This document shows positions 1 to 11,800 of a stretch of DNA of 64,000 nt, in pieces. Both the position numbers and the translations under genes were made by a program. The stretch covers positions 46,899,696-46,963,695 of the forward strand of contig CM060188.1 in assembly GCA_030549335.1 (NCBI GenBank). Reading direction: 5' to 3'. This DNA comes from Pontederia crassipes. Lineage: Eukaryota > Streptophyta > Magnoliopsida > Commelinales > Pontederiaceae. Each line of letters begins with the position of its first letter. Positions within the stretch are counted from its first letter, which is position 1. Under the pieces are notes generated by a model, which saw only the letters and a list, made by a program, of their open reading frames with translations, was not told where the DNA came from and searched no databases.

Positions 1-59
1 AAATTATAGAAAAATTAACTAAAATAATAATCTAAAATATGTTGTATTTTGCATGCATG

Positions 60-472
60 AGCTTAGTGTATAACTTTGCACCTCCAAGTTCATCAAACAA
101 CTCATCGACCACTGGAATAGGGTATTTGTCCTTGATAGTGACTTTATTAAGAGCTCTATAATCCACACACATACGCCAGGAACCATCTTTCTTTTTTACC
201 AATAACACCGGAGAAGAATAAGGACTAACACTAGGACGAATTATTCCTGCTTCAAGCATTTCTTGAACTATTTTTTCAATTTCATCCTTTTGAAAATGAG
301 GATAACGATATGGCCGAACATTAGTCGGAGAAGAGCCTGATAAGAGGGGTATTCGATGATTATGTGATCGTTGAGGTGGCAGTCCTTCTGGTTCTGCAAA
401 TATATCTGAAAATTCTGAAAGCAATGGCTCAAGTCCATTCTCAACAGTTGACGGTAAATGTGTTACTCCCAT
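60..472 (-). pseudogene. Gypsy reverse transcriptase, N-terminal fragment
   Basis: The translation contains the hallmark start of a Ty3/Gypsy [41 protein letters not shown] and [19 protein letters not shown]. The catalytic YxDD region is not present because homology ends at about position 60. It continues in frame from the protease after one stop codon. Confidence 0.9.
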
Positions 473-475
473 AAG

Positions 476-1546
476 TTAGAGTTGAACAATATAACCCCTT
501 TTTTCCTTCCGAAATATTTTTTCCATGCGATGATTTGATATAGAATTGACCTTGCAACGTTTTCCTTTTAATATCACATTTTGGCCTTCCAATTCAAATT
601 TCATTATTAATTTTGAGAAGTCCCAAGTGATTTCTCCCGATGTACGTAACCACTCAATACTGAGCACAACTTCATAATCATCAATAGGTAAAAGATATAG
701 ATCCACGAATATTACCTGCCATTGTAAAGTGAGCTTAACATGAGAGCATTTGTTGTCACATGATAATATCCGTCCGTCGGCAAGTTTGACATCAAATCTT
801 GTACAAGGTTGAGTTGATAGTCCAAATCTCTTAACCAACTTAGCTTCAAGGAAGTTATTCGTGCTCTCAGTGTCAATTAAAATAGTAACATGTTGCTTTT
901 TTAAAAGTCCATCGGCTTTTATTGTCTGAGGGTTAGCATATCCCGTCAAGGCATGTACTGAAGATTCAATGAGTGTATTTTCCTCGTCCGATTCTTCTTC
1001 CTCGGCAACGTCACAAGAGTCTTTGCAATCTTCTGGTTCCGTAATAGATTCAATGGCTATCAATTGACCTTTTTTGCATACGTGTCCTCTTTGCCATTTT
1101 TCATCACAATGAAAGCATAGACCTTTAATTGCACGCTCCTTCATATCCTGTTGAGATAATTTTTTTGTAGAAGTTTTAGCAGAAGAAGATGAAGGATTAG
1201 TACCTCCAGCTTTGGACGGATATATTTCCGCACTACTATTTCCCAATGGCTTACTAAAATTTCGATTTGATCGGCGCTTCTCGTCTTTCAGACGTTCTTC
1301 TTCCACTCGAGCAAAAGAGATAACAGCAACCATGGTGGCAGGTCGTCGAGCTTTTACTTCACGCCGAATGTCTGGAAAGAGACCTTCAACAAAGGTTCCA
1401 ACTAATTGACGTTCACTCCATTCTCTCGCGCGATTTGACAGTCGCTCAAATCGAGTTTGATACTCTAATATGGAAGTCGTTTGCTGAATTTTTGTAAGCT
1501 CCCCATGTACTTTTTCGAATTCTTGAGGTCCAAACCGTGCTAACAA
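476..1546 (-). pseudogene. Gypsy gag C-terminus, zinc knuckle and aspartic protease
   Basis: This stretch reads through the second half of gag (FVEGLFPDIRREVKA), a CCHC zinc knuckle (CFHCDEKWQRGHVC) and a retropepsin-like domain. The catalytic triplet is DTE (ILIDTEST) where active retropepsins have DTG or DSG, so the protease is probably inactive. An in-frame TAA at about 474 then separates it from the reverse transcriptase segment, which is in the same frame. Confidence 0.8.
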
Positions 1547-1564
1547 CTCTGTGGAAAAGGTTTC

Positions 1565-1998
1565 CTATGATAATTTTCTACGTCTCATTTCTAGCCAATC
1601 GAACCATTGAATAGCATCACCATCAAGACTAATGGAAGCAAGCTCCACCTTGGATGTTTTCGGGTGCATTGATATCTGAAATATTTCTCTGCCCGAGAAA
1701 TCCATCCAACAGGATCATTTTCATCCCACCGTAAAAATTCTACTCTCATACGAAGGGTTTGCGCAGATTGGTCAATTTGTTCATCGTCTTCATGTTCTTT
1801 GCCTCGTGAAGAACCTGGAGTATAGTTGCTATTCCCATTGCTTTGTTGTAGTTCTAGTCGTCTGATGTGTTCCTCAAGTTGAGTCATACGTTCGAGCAGT
1901 GACGCATTCTCTGAGTTGGATGATCCTTGAGAGGCCATGGAATATTCCTGTAAGTTTGCTATGCCGAGCTTGAATTTCTGATATCGAGTCAAGGGCAT
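1565..1998 (-). pseudogene. Gypsy gag, N-terminal part
   Basis: The translation carries a predicted coiled-coil stretch (ERMTQLEEHIRRLELQQ) followed by the retrotransposon gag segment with WDENDPVGWISRAEKYF, typical of plant Ty3/Gypsy capsid. The frame is lost around 1640-1670, within the capsid segment, and a stop near 1565-1570 separates it from the downstream part. The element at 27304-29807 has the equivalent DPVGWIYRTEKYFRY segment. No cellular function is expected. Confidence 0.8.
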
Positions 1999-2180
1999 AA
2001 ATCTTCTTGACGTGATAGATGGCAGCGGTGATGGCGATATAGTGACAGCAGCGGATGCGATAGATGACAGTGGAAGACGATAGATGGCAGTGTAAGATGG
2101 AGATAACTAGGTTATTGGTCCAACAAAAAACCCGAGATATCACAATTGTCCGAAAAAGATCGAACAACTCTGATACCAAT

Positions 2181-2532
2181 TGATAGGTTCCTAGTCCAAC
2201 TAGGATCCTAATTAGATCACTTCGAGGGGATCAAGCCTCCAATAGACCACTTCGAGGGGGTCAAGCCTCCAAGATAGTTGCTCCAAGCAAATATCAAAAG
2301 AAGATTGTATTCTCATATATGATTAAAAAGAGTTCCAAGGGGGCCCTATTTATAGGGTAACCCAAACAAGTCCTAGTAGAACTAGAAATAAAATAAAAAG
2401 AGTGATACTCAAACTAGGAAGTAAATAACTAAAGTGCTAATCAAACTAGGCCATCAAACTAGGAAGTAAATACCTAATTCTAATTAAAAAAAATAAACTA
2501 ATTCTACTATTACTAGGTATAGGATCCTATCA
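2181..2532 (-). repeat. 5' LTR of the truncated Gypsy element
   Basis: The 352-bp repeat begins TGATAGG and ends CCTATCA on the plus strand, so its ends are inverted and read TG...CA. It contains a CTATTTATAG-like TATA region. It is similar along its length to the LTRs at 27304-27628 and 29457-29807. On its internal side, 2165-2178 is complementary to TGGTATCAGAG, the usual initiator tRNA-Met primer binding site. Confidence 0.85.
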
Positions 2533-3037
2533 TGAGCCCTAATCGTGTTTCTCCGTGAACATCTGCCTGATTATTTTTTCCATCTGCTTGTTTCTGATCA
2601 TTTTTACCCTTCTTGCTGCTCAACAGCCTTGCAAATGTCGTCGCCAACAACCCTAAAATGTTTGCGCCTGCGCAGTGACACTGATAAGCCTAATCGCTTT
2701 CCCTCCCCCGCTCGATTCGATGTCACTATAATTTTTTCGTCTTTGCCCTAATTTCTGCTTCTTTACTGTTTTCTGGCTTTCCAAACCTATTGTCTGTCCC
2801 TTCACTCCGTCTACTAGTCTTCCGGTGCCGGCGTCTTCGTGGTCAGGGGGAAGAAGGCAGAAGAGCTCGCTTCGCGCTCCGTCTCCTAGTCTTTCAGCGC
2901 CATGGACTCTAAACCGTTATCTCGGCTGATGGTGCTCTCCATGCCGGTTTAATGATGCAGCAGCCGGTTGAGCGCACTTTGCTCCATCCATCGTCCATTG
3001 TCGATCGCACGGTCGAAAAATAGGGCGTAATATGCCC

Positions 3038-3077
<40 letters not shown>

Positions 3078-3200
3078 GAAGAATCCAAAATTGGGGAAGA
3101 GAGAGAGAGGTAGAGAACTATGGTGGTTCCCTGGACCTTCGGGTCGCGTCTGCACAAATAAATGAAATAGAAGAAGAAGAATAAGGACACAATCGCGTCA
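2533..3200. other. Upstream region of the SUV3-like gene
   Basis: This stretch has no gene. It holds the presumed promoter and 5' leader of the helicase gene starting at 3201. A (TA)18 microsatellite lies at 3040-3075, and a purine-rich GAGAGAGAG tract follows near 3100. I see no clear TATA box separate from the microsatellite. Confidence 0.5.
3040..3075. repeat. (TA)n microsatellite in the SUV3-like promoter
   Basis: About 18 uninterrupted TA units lie 125-160 bp upstream of the start codon at 3201. Length variation here would change promoter spacing, but this is inference. Confidence 0.95.
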
Positions 3201-5381
3201 ATGGCGTCCTCCTCCTCTCTCCTCCTCCGCCGCTCACGCCTCGCTTCCTCTCTCTCTACGATTCGACTCCCCATTGTCTCCACTCGCCCTCCTCCGGCGT
3301 CGAAGCTGCGGCCTCCACCGTCTCCCCTGCCTCTTCCTCCTCCTCTTCCGCCATGGCTGCCGCTCCAATCTTTCCTTTTCTCCTCTGCTGCCTCCAACTC
3401 ATTGATTCCGGAGAGTGCGAGTCTGTCTTCGAGTTCCGAGCTCGCCGCCGCCGTCGACCCTGTCGCCGTCTACCGCGAACTACGGCGCGCCGAAGAGGGC
3501 TCCGGAGAGCTCGGCCGCCGCGAGTGGGACGCCATCGTGCTGGTCTTCCGCCACTTTTCCAAGTCCCCCTGGGCCTCCGCGCAGGCCCTGGCTCTCTACG
3601 TCCCGGCCTCGTTCTTCCCATCCGCCGCCCGCCGCTTCCGCCTCTTCTTCCTCGACCGCCGCTGCCCCAGGGAGATCGTGGACCATCTCCTCTCCCTCGG
3701 CCCGTCGCCGGAGGCCGACCGGTTCCTCTTCCCTCTGTTCGCGGAGTTCTGCCTCGAGGAGTTCCCCGACGAGCTCCGCCAGTTCCGGACGCTGATGGAA
3801 TCGGCGGACCTCACGGCCCCGCACACATGGTTCCCCTTCGCCCGCGCCATGCGACGTCGCGTGGTGTATCACTGCGGTCCGACTAACAGCGGGAAGACCT
3901 ACAACGCACTCCAGCGCTACATGGAGGCCGGCAGCGGCGTCTACTGCAGCCCGCTCCGCCTCCTCGCCATGGAGGTGTTCGACAAAGTGAACGCTCTTGG
4001 GGTCTATTGTAGCCTGCACACCGGGCAGGAGAAAAAGACGCTGCCTTTCTCCAACCATGTCGCTTGCACCATTGAGATGGCGTCCACGGAGGAGTGCTAC
4101 GAAGTTGCCGTCATAGACGAGATCCAGATGATGGCCGACCCAACTCGAGGCTATGCCTGGACCCGCGCGTTGCTTGGGCTGAAGGCCGATGAGATTCACC
4201 TCTGCGGAGACCCCAGCGTGCTTAAAATCGTGAAGAAGATATGCAAGGACACGGGGGATGACCTGGAGGTGCACCGGTACGAACGGTTCAAGCCTCTCGT
4301 GGTTGAGGCGAAGACGCTGCTGGGGGACCTGAAAAACGTGAGGTCAGGAGACTGCATTGTGGCCTTTTCTCGACGGGAGATTTTTGAGGTGAAACTGGCC
4401 ATCGAGAAGTTAACCAAGCACAAATGTTGTGTCATCTATGGCGCATTGCCTCCGGAGACCAGGCGACACCAAGCCACCCTATTCAATGACCAGGACAATG
4501 AGTTCGATGTTCTGGTAGCTAGCGACGCCGTGGGCATGGGATTGAACCTAAATATCCGGCGGGTTGTCTTCTACTCCCTCTCCAAGTACAATGGAGACAA
4601 GATGGTGCCTGTCCCTGCCTCACAGGTGAAGCAGATAGCCGGGAGAGCTGGCCGGAGAGGGAGTGTGTACCCTGATGGCCTTGCAACCACCTTCCTTCTG
4701 GATGATTTGGAATATTTGATCGAGTGCCTGCAGCAGCCATTTGAAGAGGTGGCAAAGATTGGTCTCTTTCCTTTCTTTGAGCAGGTGGAGTTGTTTGCTG
4801 GTCAATTCCAAAATGCTACTTTCTGTGAACTGCTGGATAAGTTCAAAGATAATTGCCGACTCGATGGTTCCTATTTCTTGTGTCAGCATGATAACATTAG
4901 AAAAGTTGCAAACATGTTGGAAAAGATCCAGGGGTTATCTCTGCAGGATAGGTTCAACTTTTGTTTTACACCTGTTAATATTAGGGATCCAAAGGCAATG
5001 TACCATCTTTTAAGATTTGCCACACACTACAGCCAGAGCCGTCCTGTTGGTATAGCTATGGGAATGCCAAAGGGATCTGCAAGAAATGATGCCGAGCTCT
5101 TGGATCTTGAGACCAAACATCAGATTCTGTCTATGTACCTGTGGCTATCACATCATTTCACAGAGGGGACATTCCCTTATGTAGAGAAGGCTGAGACTAT
5201 GGCGACCAATATTGCTGATTTGCTTGGTAAGTCGTTGGCCAAAGCTTGTTGGAAGCCTGAATCAAGATCACAGGGACGACCAAAATCCGTAGAGAAGGAC
5301 GATGAGCCCAGTGATAAAAAACAGGTTGCTGAAGACATTTACGAAAGACAAAGATCCCTTGTTAGAGAACTTGTGACATGA
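3201..5381 (+). CDS. SUV3L: SUV3-type ATP-dependent RNA helicase, mitochondrial (DExH18-like)
   Basis: A single 726-codon exon encodes a superfamily 2 RNA helicase of the Suv3 family, which unwinds RNA for the mitochondrial RNA degradation machinery and in plants also localises to mitochondria. The first ~60 residues are Ser/Arg/Leu/Pro-rich with few acids, as expected for a mitochondrial targeting peptide. Visible motifs are Walker A GPTNSGKT (about residue 225), the DEIQ box (about 306), CGDPSV (about 336), motif [11 protein letters not shown] (about 440) and motif [12 protein letters not shown] (about 476). A Suv3 C-terminal region ends in a charged tail. The ATG at 3201 is chosen because it opens the targeting-peptide-like segment and the frame closes at 5381. 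The 5' third is very GC-rich and the 3' third AT-rich. Length and motif order fit the longer plant paralogue (Arabidopsis At5g39840) rather than the ~570-residue one. No breaks are seen. Confidence 0.93.
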   Translation: MASSSSLLLRRSRLASSLSTIRLPIVSTRPPPASKLRPPPSPLPLPPPLPPWLPLQSFLFSSAASNSLIPESASLSSSSELAAAVDPVAVYRELRRAEEGSGELGRREWDAIVLVFRHFSKSPWASAQALALYVPASFFPSAARRFRLFFLDRRCPREIVDHLLSLGPSPEADRFLFPLFAEFCLEEFPDELRQFRTLMESADLTAPHTWFPFARAMRRRVVYHCGPTNSGKTYNALQRYMEAGSGVYCSPLRLLAMEVFDKVNALGVYCSLHTGQEKKTLPFSNHVACTIEMASTEECYEVAVIDEIQMMADPTRGYAWTRALLGLKADEIHLCGDPSVLKIVKKICKDTGDDLEVHRYERFKPLVVEAKTLLGDLKNVRSGDCIVAFSRREIFEVKLAIEKLTKHKCCVIYGALPPETRRHQATLFNDQDNEFDVLVASDAVGMGLNLNIRRVVFYSLSKYNGDKMVPVPASQVKQIAGRAGRRGSVYPDGLATTFLLDDLEYLIECLQQPFEEVAKIGLFPFFEQVELFAGQFQNATFCELLDKFKDNCRLDGSYFLCQHDNIRKVANMLEKIQGLSLQDRFNFCFTPVNIRDPKAMYHLLRFATHYSQSRPVGIAMGMPKGSARNDAELLDLETKHQILSMYLWLSHHFTEGTFPYVEKAETMATNIADLLGKSLAKACWKPESRSQGRPKSVEKDDEPSDKKQVAEDIYERQRSLVRELVT

Positions 5382-6060
5382 CTTCCTTTCTCTGAATGCT
5401 GCAAAAACGAAGGTAGCTTCATTTTTTTATGACTCACTTGACTTATATTATTATGAAGTTAGAGCTCCTTTTTTTTCTATTGGAATATGAATTTTCTTCC
5501 CAAGAGGAGTTAAAGAATCACGCTAAATGGAGTAGCCATTGCCTTTCAGAATAAGACTCGTTCCCTTATATCAATCGCTCTTTAACATCATATACTTTAA
5601 GATATAACTGGAAATTTATTTAGCATGTCCATCCCTTTTCTATCTCTGATTTGTGTCTAGTGTATGACATGTTTATACATATCATCCCAAAAGTTAAATG
5701 TCACTATGTATATGGCCCAGCTCAAAATCTTAAATGTTCGAAAGAGTCCGAATTTGTATTGTTTTTGGCAAGAGTTTTGGAATCAAATAGAGCTGGTCAA
5801 TGATTGGGTTCTCAGCAACAGTCATCTTCGTATTTACAAAACAAATCCATTCAACGTATCCTGGCCCTCCCTGCTTTACGGTTGCAACTACAGACACGTA
5901 TGGTGTTTTAGTTCAATGCTCGTCTGATTTTTAATGAGCGATCTTGCTACAGTTTCCAAATCCAAATAAATTCTTGTAACTCTTTCCCTGTAAAAAAGAA
6001 AGAAATACTTGTAACTAAATTCATTGTCTTGTCCTTTTTGAAAGTTGCCTATGCCAACAA
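5382..6060. other. 3' UTR and downstream flank of the SUV3-like gene
   Basis: AT-rich sequence without a credible coding region. It probably contains the 3' UTR of the helicase transcript, but no poly(A) site can be fixed. The RTE LINE begins immediately after it. Confidence 0.5.
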
Positions 6061-6096
6061 CCCAAACAACAACAACAACAACAAAGCCTTATCCCA

Positions 6097-7086
6097 CTAG
6101 GTGGGGTCGGCTACATGGATCATACGACGCCATTCCGCTCTATTAGTAACCAAACCTTTCGGTATATTATTCACCAATAGATCTTGCTCTATTAGTTCGT
6201 CAAGTGTCCGCCTTGGCCTCCCTCTCCCTCTTTTAATCGGACTCCAGATTATTTGATCTACTCTTCTTACTGGCGCATCTAATGGTCTTCTCTGAACATG
6301 ACCAAACCATCTCAAACGATTCTCTACCATTTTCTCACTAATAGGAGCCACTCCGACTAGTTCACGTATATGGTCATTCCTAATCTTATCTAATCTTGTA
6401 TGACCACACATCCATTTCAACATTCTCATTTCGGCTACCCTCACTTTACGTTCATGTTGTCCCTTCATAGCCCAACATTCACTACCATATAACACTGCTG
6501 GCCTTATAGCAGTACGATAGAATTTTTCTTTAACTTTATTGAGTACTTTTCTATCACAAAGAACTCCAGTGGCTTTCCTCCACTTACACCAACCAGCTTG
6601 AATTCTATGATTAACAACGTCATCAATCTCACCATCTTGTCTTACAATTGATCCTAAATATTTAAACTTTGTCACTTGAGGAATTATATCCTCCCCTAGC
6701 CCAACTTTCAAATCGTCTCTAAGTTGTTTATTTGTGAAATTACTATACATATATTCTATTTTATTCCTACTTAAACGAAAACCCTTTGACTCCAACGTAT
6801 TTCTCCATATTTCCAATTTTGTATTAATCTCTTCTCTTGAATCCGCTAAAAGTACTATATCATCCGCAAATAGCATGCACTTAGGTACCTCCTCTGTGAT
6901 ACTCTCGGTTATAGCATCGATAACTAAGTTAAATAGATACGGGCTTAAAGCTGATCCTTGATGTAGGCCAATTCCTATAGGAAATTCATTTGTCTCACCT
7001 CCGGGTGTTCTAACCCTAGTCAATGCCCCATCGTACATATCTTGTATTACCTTAATGTAGGCAACACTCACCCTCTTCTTTTGCAA
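6097..7086 (-). pseudogene. RTE LINE reverse transcriptase, C-terminal part
   Basis: The translation carries RT motifs GLHQGSALSPYLF and the catalytic CMLFADDIVLLADS (FADD box), then the conserved RTE C-terminal region (RPAVLYGSECWA, RMLKWMCGHTR, RLRWFGHVQRRP, GRGRPRRTL). The frame stays open to a stop within about 30 bp of the 3' tail, so this part looks young compared with the broken junction upstream. Confidence 0.9.
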
Positions 7087-7325
7087 GGCTTTCCAAAGTA
7101 CATCCCTAGGTACCCGTCTTCTCTAAGTCAATGAAAGCCATATGTAAGTCTCTTCTCCTACTTAGATACTTCTCCATCATCCCCCTTAGTAAATAAATCG
7201 CCTCTGTAGTGGATCTTCCTGGCATGAACCCAAATTATCTCTCAGAAATACTAGTCTTCATTCTCAATCTATGCTCAATCATTTTTTCCCATAATTTCAT
7301 TGTGTGACTCATAAGTTTAATCCCT

Positions 7326-9003
7326 TTATAATTTGCACAATTCTGAATATCCTCTTTTATTTTTGTAAATAGAAACTAATGTACTTAATCTCCAATCATC
7401 AGGCATCTTTTTCGACCGTAAAATCTCATTAAATAGTTTACATAACCACAACACACCTTTTTCTCCTAAACATTTCCAAACTTCAATCGGTATACTTTCC
7501 GGTCCAACGGCTTTATCATTCTCCATTTTCTTAAGAGCTTTGCTAACCTCCGAGACTCTAATTCTACGATAAAATGACATATTAAGCTCACATTCGCTAA
7601 CTGTCAAGTCCTCCAAATCACAACGGGAACCTTCACATCCATCATTAAATAGCTTATAAAAATACTCTTCCCATCTGTTCTTAATATTTCCTTCAGTAAC
7701 TAAAACCTTGCCAACTTCATTTTTTATGCATCTTACTTGATCCAAATCTCTTGACTCCTCTTTATTCCTTGCAATCTTATAAATCCTTTGTTCACCAGCC
7801 TTTGTCCCTAACTCCTTATAAAACCCCTCATATGCTTTAGCATGAGCATCACTAACTACCTTCTTAGCCTTCCTTTTCGCCAAACGATACTTTTCCCAAT
7901 TGTCAGAACTATTGTCCAAATGTATCGCCTTGAAACAATTCTTCTTATTACGCACATTTTCTTGGACCTCCTCATTCCACCACCAAGTCTCCTTATCTCG
8001 TGGTTCAAAACCTTTTGATTCTCCTAAAATGGCTTTAGCAACCATTTCAACCTTTTTTGCCACATTCTCCCACATGATACTAGCATCTCCTTCTAACTCC
8101 CACACACTTTCCTCTAATAACTTACTTCTAAAAGTCCCTCGCTTCTCCCCCTTTAACTGCCACCACTTGATCTTTCGATCAAAAACTGTTCGAGATTTTG
8201 ATTTTATACATTTCATTTGCATATCAAGAACTAACAATCCATGTTGTGTAGTCACCCCATGACCAGGAATTACTTTGCAATTAGTACAACGTCTTTTATC
8301 AGTATTTCTTGTCAAGAAAAAATCGATTTGAGACCTATGAGTTCCACTTTTGTATGTGATTAAATGTTCCTCTCTCTTCCTAAAACAAGTGTTGATAATC
8401 TTAAGGTCGTATGCTAAAGAAAAATCAATAATAGTTTGTCCTTCCTCATTCAACTCCCCAAAACCAAAACCACCATGAACCCTTGCATGTGGTCCTGCCT
8501 CTTTACCAACATGTCCATTAAGGTCTCTCCCAATATAAACTTTCTCGGCTGTTGGTATACTTTCAATCAAACCCTCCATATCTGCCCAAAACTTCTCCTT
8601 GATATGTGATTCTGCTCCTACTTGGGGTGCATATGCACTAATAATGTTCATAGTCTCCTTTCCAACAATTACTTTCACGGATATGATTCGATCCTCAATC
8701 CTTTTAACTTCCACAACATTCTTCCTCCATTCTGCATCCGCGATAATATCAACACCATTCATTCCATTTACCTTACCTGTGTACCAAAGTTTGGAACTAT
8801 TTAACCTAATCTCTTTACTTCCCTCTCTTACCCATCTAGTTTCTTGCAAGTATAAGATACTAATCTTACGCTGGTCCATTACTTGTGCCACCTCGAGGCA
8901 CTTCCCATTCAACGTCCCAATGTTCCAAGAATCTAATCTGACCTTAGTCTTATGAACTAGCTTCTTTAACCGCCTCCGTCTATTAGAGTGCGCTAGCCCT
9001 TGT
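7326..9003 (-). pseudogene. RTE LINE endonuclease and start of reverse transcriptase
   Basis: The translation opens with the endonuclease core (RLDSWNIGTLNGK, LYLQETRW, DLNGHVGK, SQIDFFLTRN) and continues through the linker into the RT segment containing MENDKAVGPESIPIEVWKC. There is no native start codon: the open frame runs into the duplicated target site, so the N-terminus was lost on insertion. The canonical GGDLNGH motif reads GRDLNGH. The frame ends near 7326, and RT residues encoded by 7087-7325 lie in other frames with stops. Confidence 0.88.
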
Positions 9004-9012
9004 CCCAAACAA

Positions 9013-11800
9013 TGATATTATAAAAACACATTACACATTGGAGGAAATATGAATTTCATATAACCAATGCTATTATATCAATTTGCCTAGATGAAGTATC
9101 TCGTCTACTTTCTCATGAGTTTTGTAGAATGGCTGCAGTGTGGACATACTATCTAGATGGCAGGCTTAGATTTAGCTTTTCATTTTTGTAGGAAATTTTT
9201 ATTTTTTTCTACTCTTCTTATTCTCTTCGGATTAAGAACTTCTAGTTTTCTCCTCAAAAAAATGAACTTCTAGTTTTTCACTTAAAAAAACTTCTAATTT
9301 AATGAAAAAGTTCAAGAAACTACTGGAACCATCTAGTGCAATGTTCGTCATCAAACTGCATGTTTTCTCTTTGCTTGCATCTAGTTGGACTGTAGTATGA
9401 CAAAATAGTTTTCATGCTACCATTGTAGGACCGCTCCCCAGTCTATAATTTTGTGTGGATAAACGTCTGTTAACTTTTCTCAAACAGCCTCTGTCAGAGA
9501 AATTATTCTGCTTTTACTGTTTCTCCAATTTTCAGCAAATCTCTGCATTGAATTAATCTTTAAACTGTAAAATGGTGTTTTATCTTATATTTAGTGATTG
9601 GTCTCTTGTTGTAGTCTTTCAGTTTTACTAAGTTCACCTAAGTTCGTTTGCAGAAGAGAACAAGTTGCTTATCTCTGTTTATGGCTAAGTTTCTTTTCTC
9701 GTACTAAGTTTAAATGCTTCTTTTAGGATTATTACTAATTTTTTCATCACTTCACATTAAACTTATTGGCAACAAATAAAATATGGCATTACGGTGATTC
9801 CAATGTTAAATTGATTGCTTAAGCACACTTTCTGTTTTTTATTCTTCGACAGCATCTTTACATATATCTTGTTTTTTTCCTTTGTAGGCAAGAGCTAAAT
9901 TGGTTGCATGTCCTTTGCTTTGATAGTACTTCCAAAAAGAAGCGCCTCACTGCAAGGTCTTGTAGTTTCCGATGTATCACGAAGTGAGTAGATTTCTTAT
10001 GTGATAATTTTCTCAAAAACTGTTCTTTACATATTCATGTTTCAGTTAATATTTCCTTATTGTATTCCTTATGTTTCGTTTCGGAAGTCGAGACAGCATA
10101 TTGATTACTTTCAGCTGTGGGATCAACATGCACAGATGTCAATTATTAACTAAATATTGATAAGTCCGAGATTGACAAAGCGTTGCTGCTAAAGCTTGGT
10201 AGATTAGAAGGTGACCTTAAAGTGGAATGCAAGAGGAAGAAACAATGTCATGGGTGAAAATTTGATGTTGTTGCTAAAGCTTGGTAGATTAGAAGCTGAG
10301 CTTAAAGTGAACTAAATGCAATAGAAAGAAGAAACAATGTGATGAGTGAAAAATTTATGTTTCTTTTTTTTTATTTTTATTTTTTTTAATTGTATTAGTG
10401 TGTAGAACTGATCTTCTGGGCTATTAATTAAATCTTTAATTATAGGTTCTTGGTAGAGCTCATTTTTAGCTTTTCTTGTATTTGATTTTGTCATTTGGCT
10501 TATTTTTATTTGCTTTCCTAATTATTTCGTATACATGTTGTTTACGATTCATTTGGAACATATTGTTTATGAATGAAAATTATTATCTCTATTATAATTT
10601 AAAAGTAGGTGTCCGTCGATTGGTATCAACAAGTTGATCGACATTGAATGGTCCTAATTTTGCAGTCCTCCAAACCCTAGATTTCCTGATCTTATTTTCA
10701 CGTCTTATGCTTCGGATCGAGTACACAAGGAAAAAAAAAGAAAGAGATTTCTTCAGTGATCCTGACTTGCAAGGATTTTCATTTTCTACTTGGGTTGTTA
10801 TCATTCTCTTATTCCAAGGTGACTAACGCGTGATTGTAGGTTCTTGGACGCCGGCCCGGGTTTATGGGAGGTCGAACTTATTAGTGTTTAATTAATTCAA
10901 TTCGAATTCGGGAGAAATATTACATGATTTATAATTTTATCGTACGCAGTTGATGTAACTCCCGGGTAGGATTTTTTGTGTAGTAAAATTATAGGTTCGT
11001 GAGTGGAATTAGGCGTATTCGAACATAAACTCACCAATTTTAGAACAAAAGGAATTTTTCTAGGGTTCATAGTAAAATTCCAAAGGAAAAGAAGCAAAAA
11101 GCTATACATCTAGTTTTAAGCAAAACCCCCGCCAAACTATCTTCATAGGAATTTGTGACTTCTTTCTATCAAAGGTCCGACTTTGGTGCATTAGGGTTCC
11201 GGAAACCGCCCACAATCGGCGACGAGCATTTGCGAAGTTCTAAGCTCGATGCTAAGTGATTGGTTTTCGATTAAGACAACTTCCTGATCTTCAATTTCAA
11301 GTGTACTTATAGGAAAACCTAAACTTCGTGATATGAATAAAAATTCATCAACTACTATTAAAAAAACATAAAAGCACATGGGAGACAACAAAATCAAAAT
11401 GCACCAATTTATAAAAGCTAACAAAAAAAAAACTCGTGATTAAGGATAGTAGAACAAGGTTCGTGTTCACAGTCATCGGCCCTAAAATAAAAGGCTTTAA
11501 ACTGCTGACTTCCATAAAGGAAGACATGACATAACATGAAGAACAAAACTACATACTCAAGACAATTCGGGGTTGTTCGAGAATTGGAACCAGACGAAAT
11601 TAGCAGTTGAAATTTTTAGTTGGTTAACGATGTGACGTTTGATAAAATCAGGTCAAGAATTCGAGATAAGAACCATGGTCAGGTTCTTGATTCCATCTTT
11701 TTTGGTGGAACCGAAGTACTGAAGCTCCGTTGCCATTTTTTTTCTTTTTTCTCGTCGACGTTTTATTTCTTTTTTTTCAAACTTTTTCTTTTATTATTTT
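9013..11800. other. Gene-poor region downstream of the LINE
   Basis: No recognisable gene. The stretch is AT-rich and contains a local tandem duplication at 10181-10360. Short open frames here have no recognisable motifs. Acceptor-like sites (for example before 9892) raise the possibility of untranslated exons of the helicase transcript, which cannot be settled from sequence. Confidence 0.4.
10181..10360 (+). repeat. Diverged ~86-bp tandem duplication
   Basis: Two adjacent copies share GCTAAAGCTTGGTAGATTAG followed by similar purine-rich sequence ending in AAGAAACAATGT. The second copy has small insertions. The first copy lacks stops in one frame; the second is interrupted. Confidence 0.75.

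Larger units (their letters stand above)
1..2532 (-). mobile_element. Truncated Ty3/Gypsy LTR retrotransposon
   Basis: Read on the minus strand this gives a 5' LTR (2181-2532), a tRNA-Met-type primer binding site, gag, a CCHC zinc knuckle, an aspartic protease and the first part of reverse transcriptase. RT homology stops near position 60, just after the LYTKL stretch where Gypsy RTs continue with a conserved DLRSGYHQ-type segment. Bases 1-59 are unrelated AT-rich DNA, so integrase, RNase H and the 3' LTR are absent. The coding part is interrupted by stops and frameshifts. The element shares LTR and gag sequence with the copy at 27304-29807, so both belong to one family. Confidence 0.85.
6061..9012 (-). 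mobile_element. RTE-clade LINE with 9-bp target site duplication
   Basis: Read on the minus strand this is a LINE with an apurinic-type endonuclease, reverse transcriptase and a short 3' end finishing in a (TTG)n tail, the hallmark of plant RTE elements. On the plus strand the tail appears as the (AAC)n run at 6066-6093. The 9-mer CCCAAACAA is present at both ends (6061-6069 and 9004-9012), consistent with a target duplication. The 5' end falls inside the N-terminus of the ORF, so the copy is slightly 5'-truncated. The ORF is broken in the RT N-terminus. Confidence 0.88.

Noticed and set aside
3256-4274. Long open frames on both strands inside the helicase gene
   Set aside because: They are a consequence of the GC-rich 5' part and have no domain features; the plus-strand helicase frame explains the region.
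5226-5240. GTAAGT donor-like site near the 3' end of the SUV3-like gene
   Set aside because: The reading frame continues through it with family-conserved residues ([14 protein letters not shown]), so it is treated as coding and not as an intron start.
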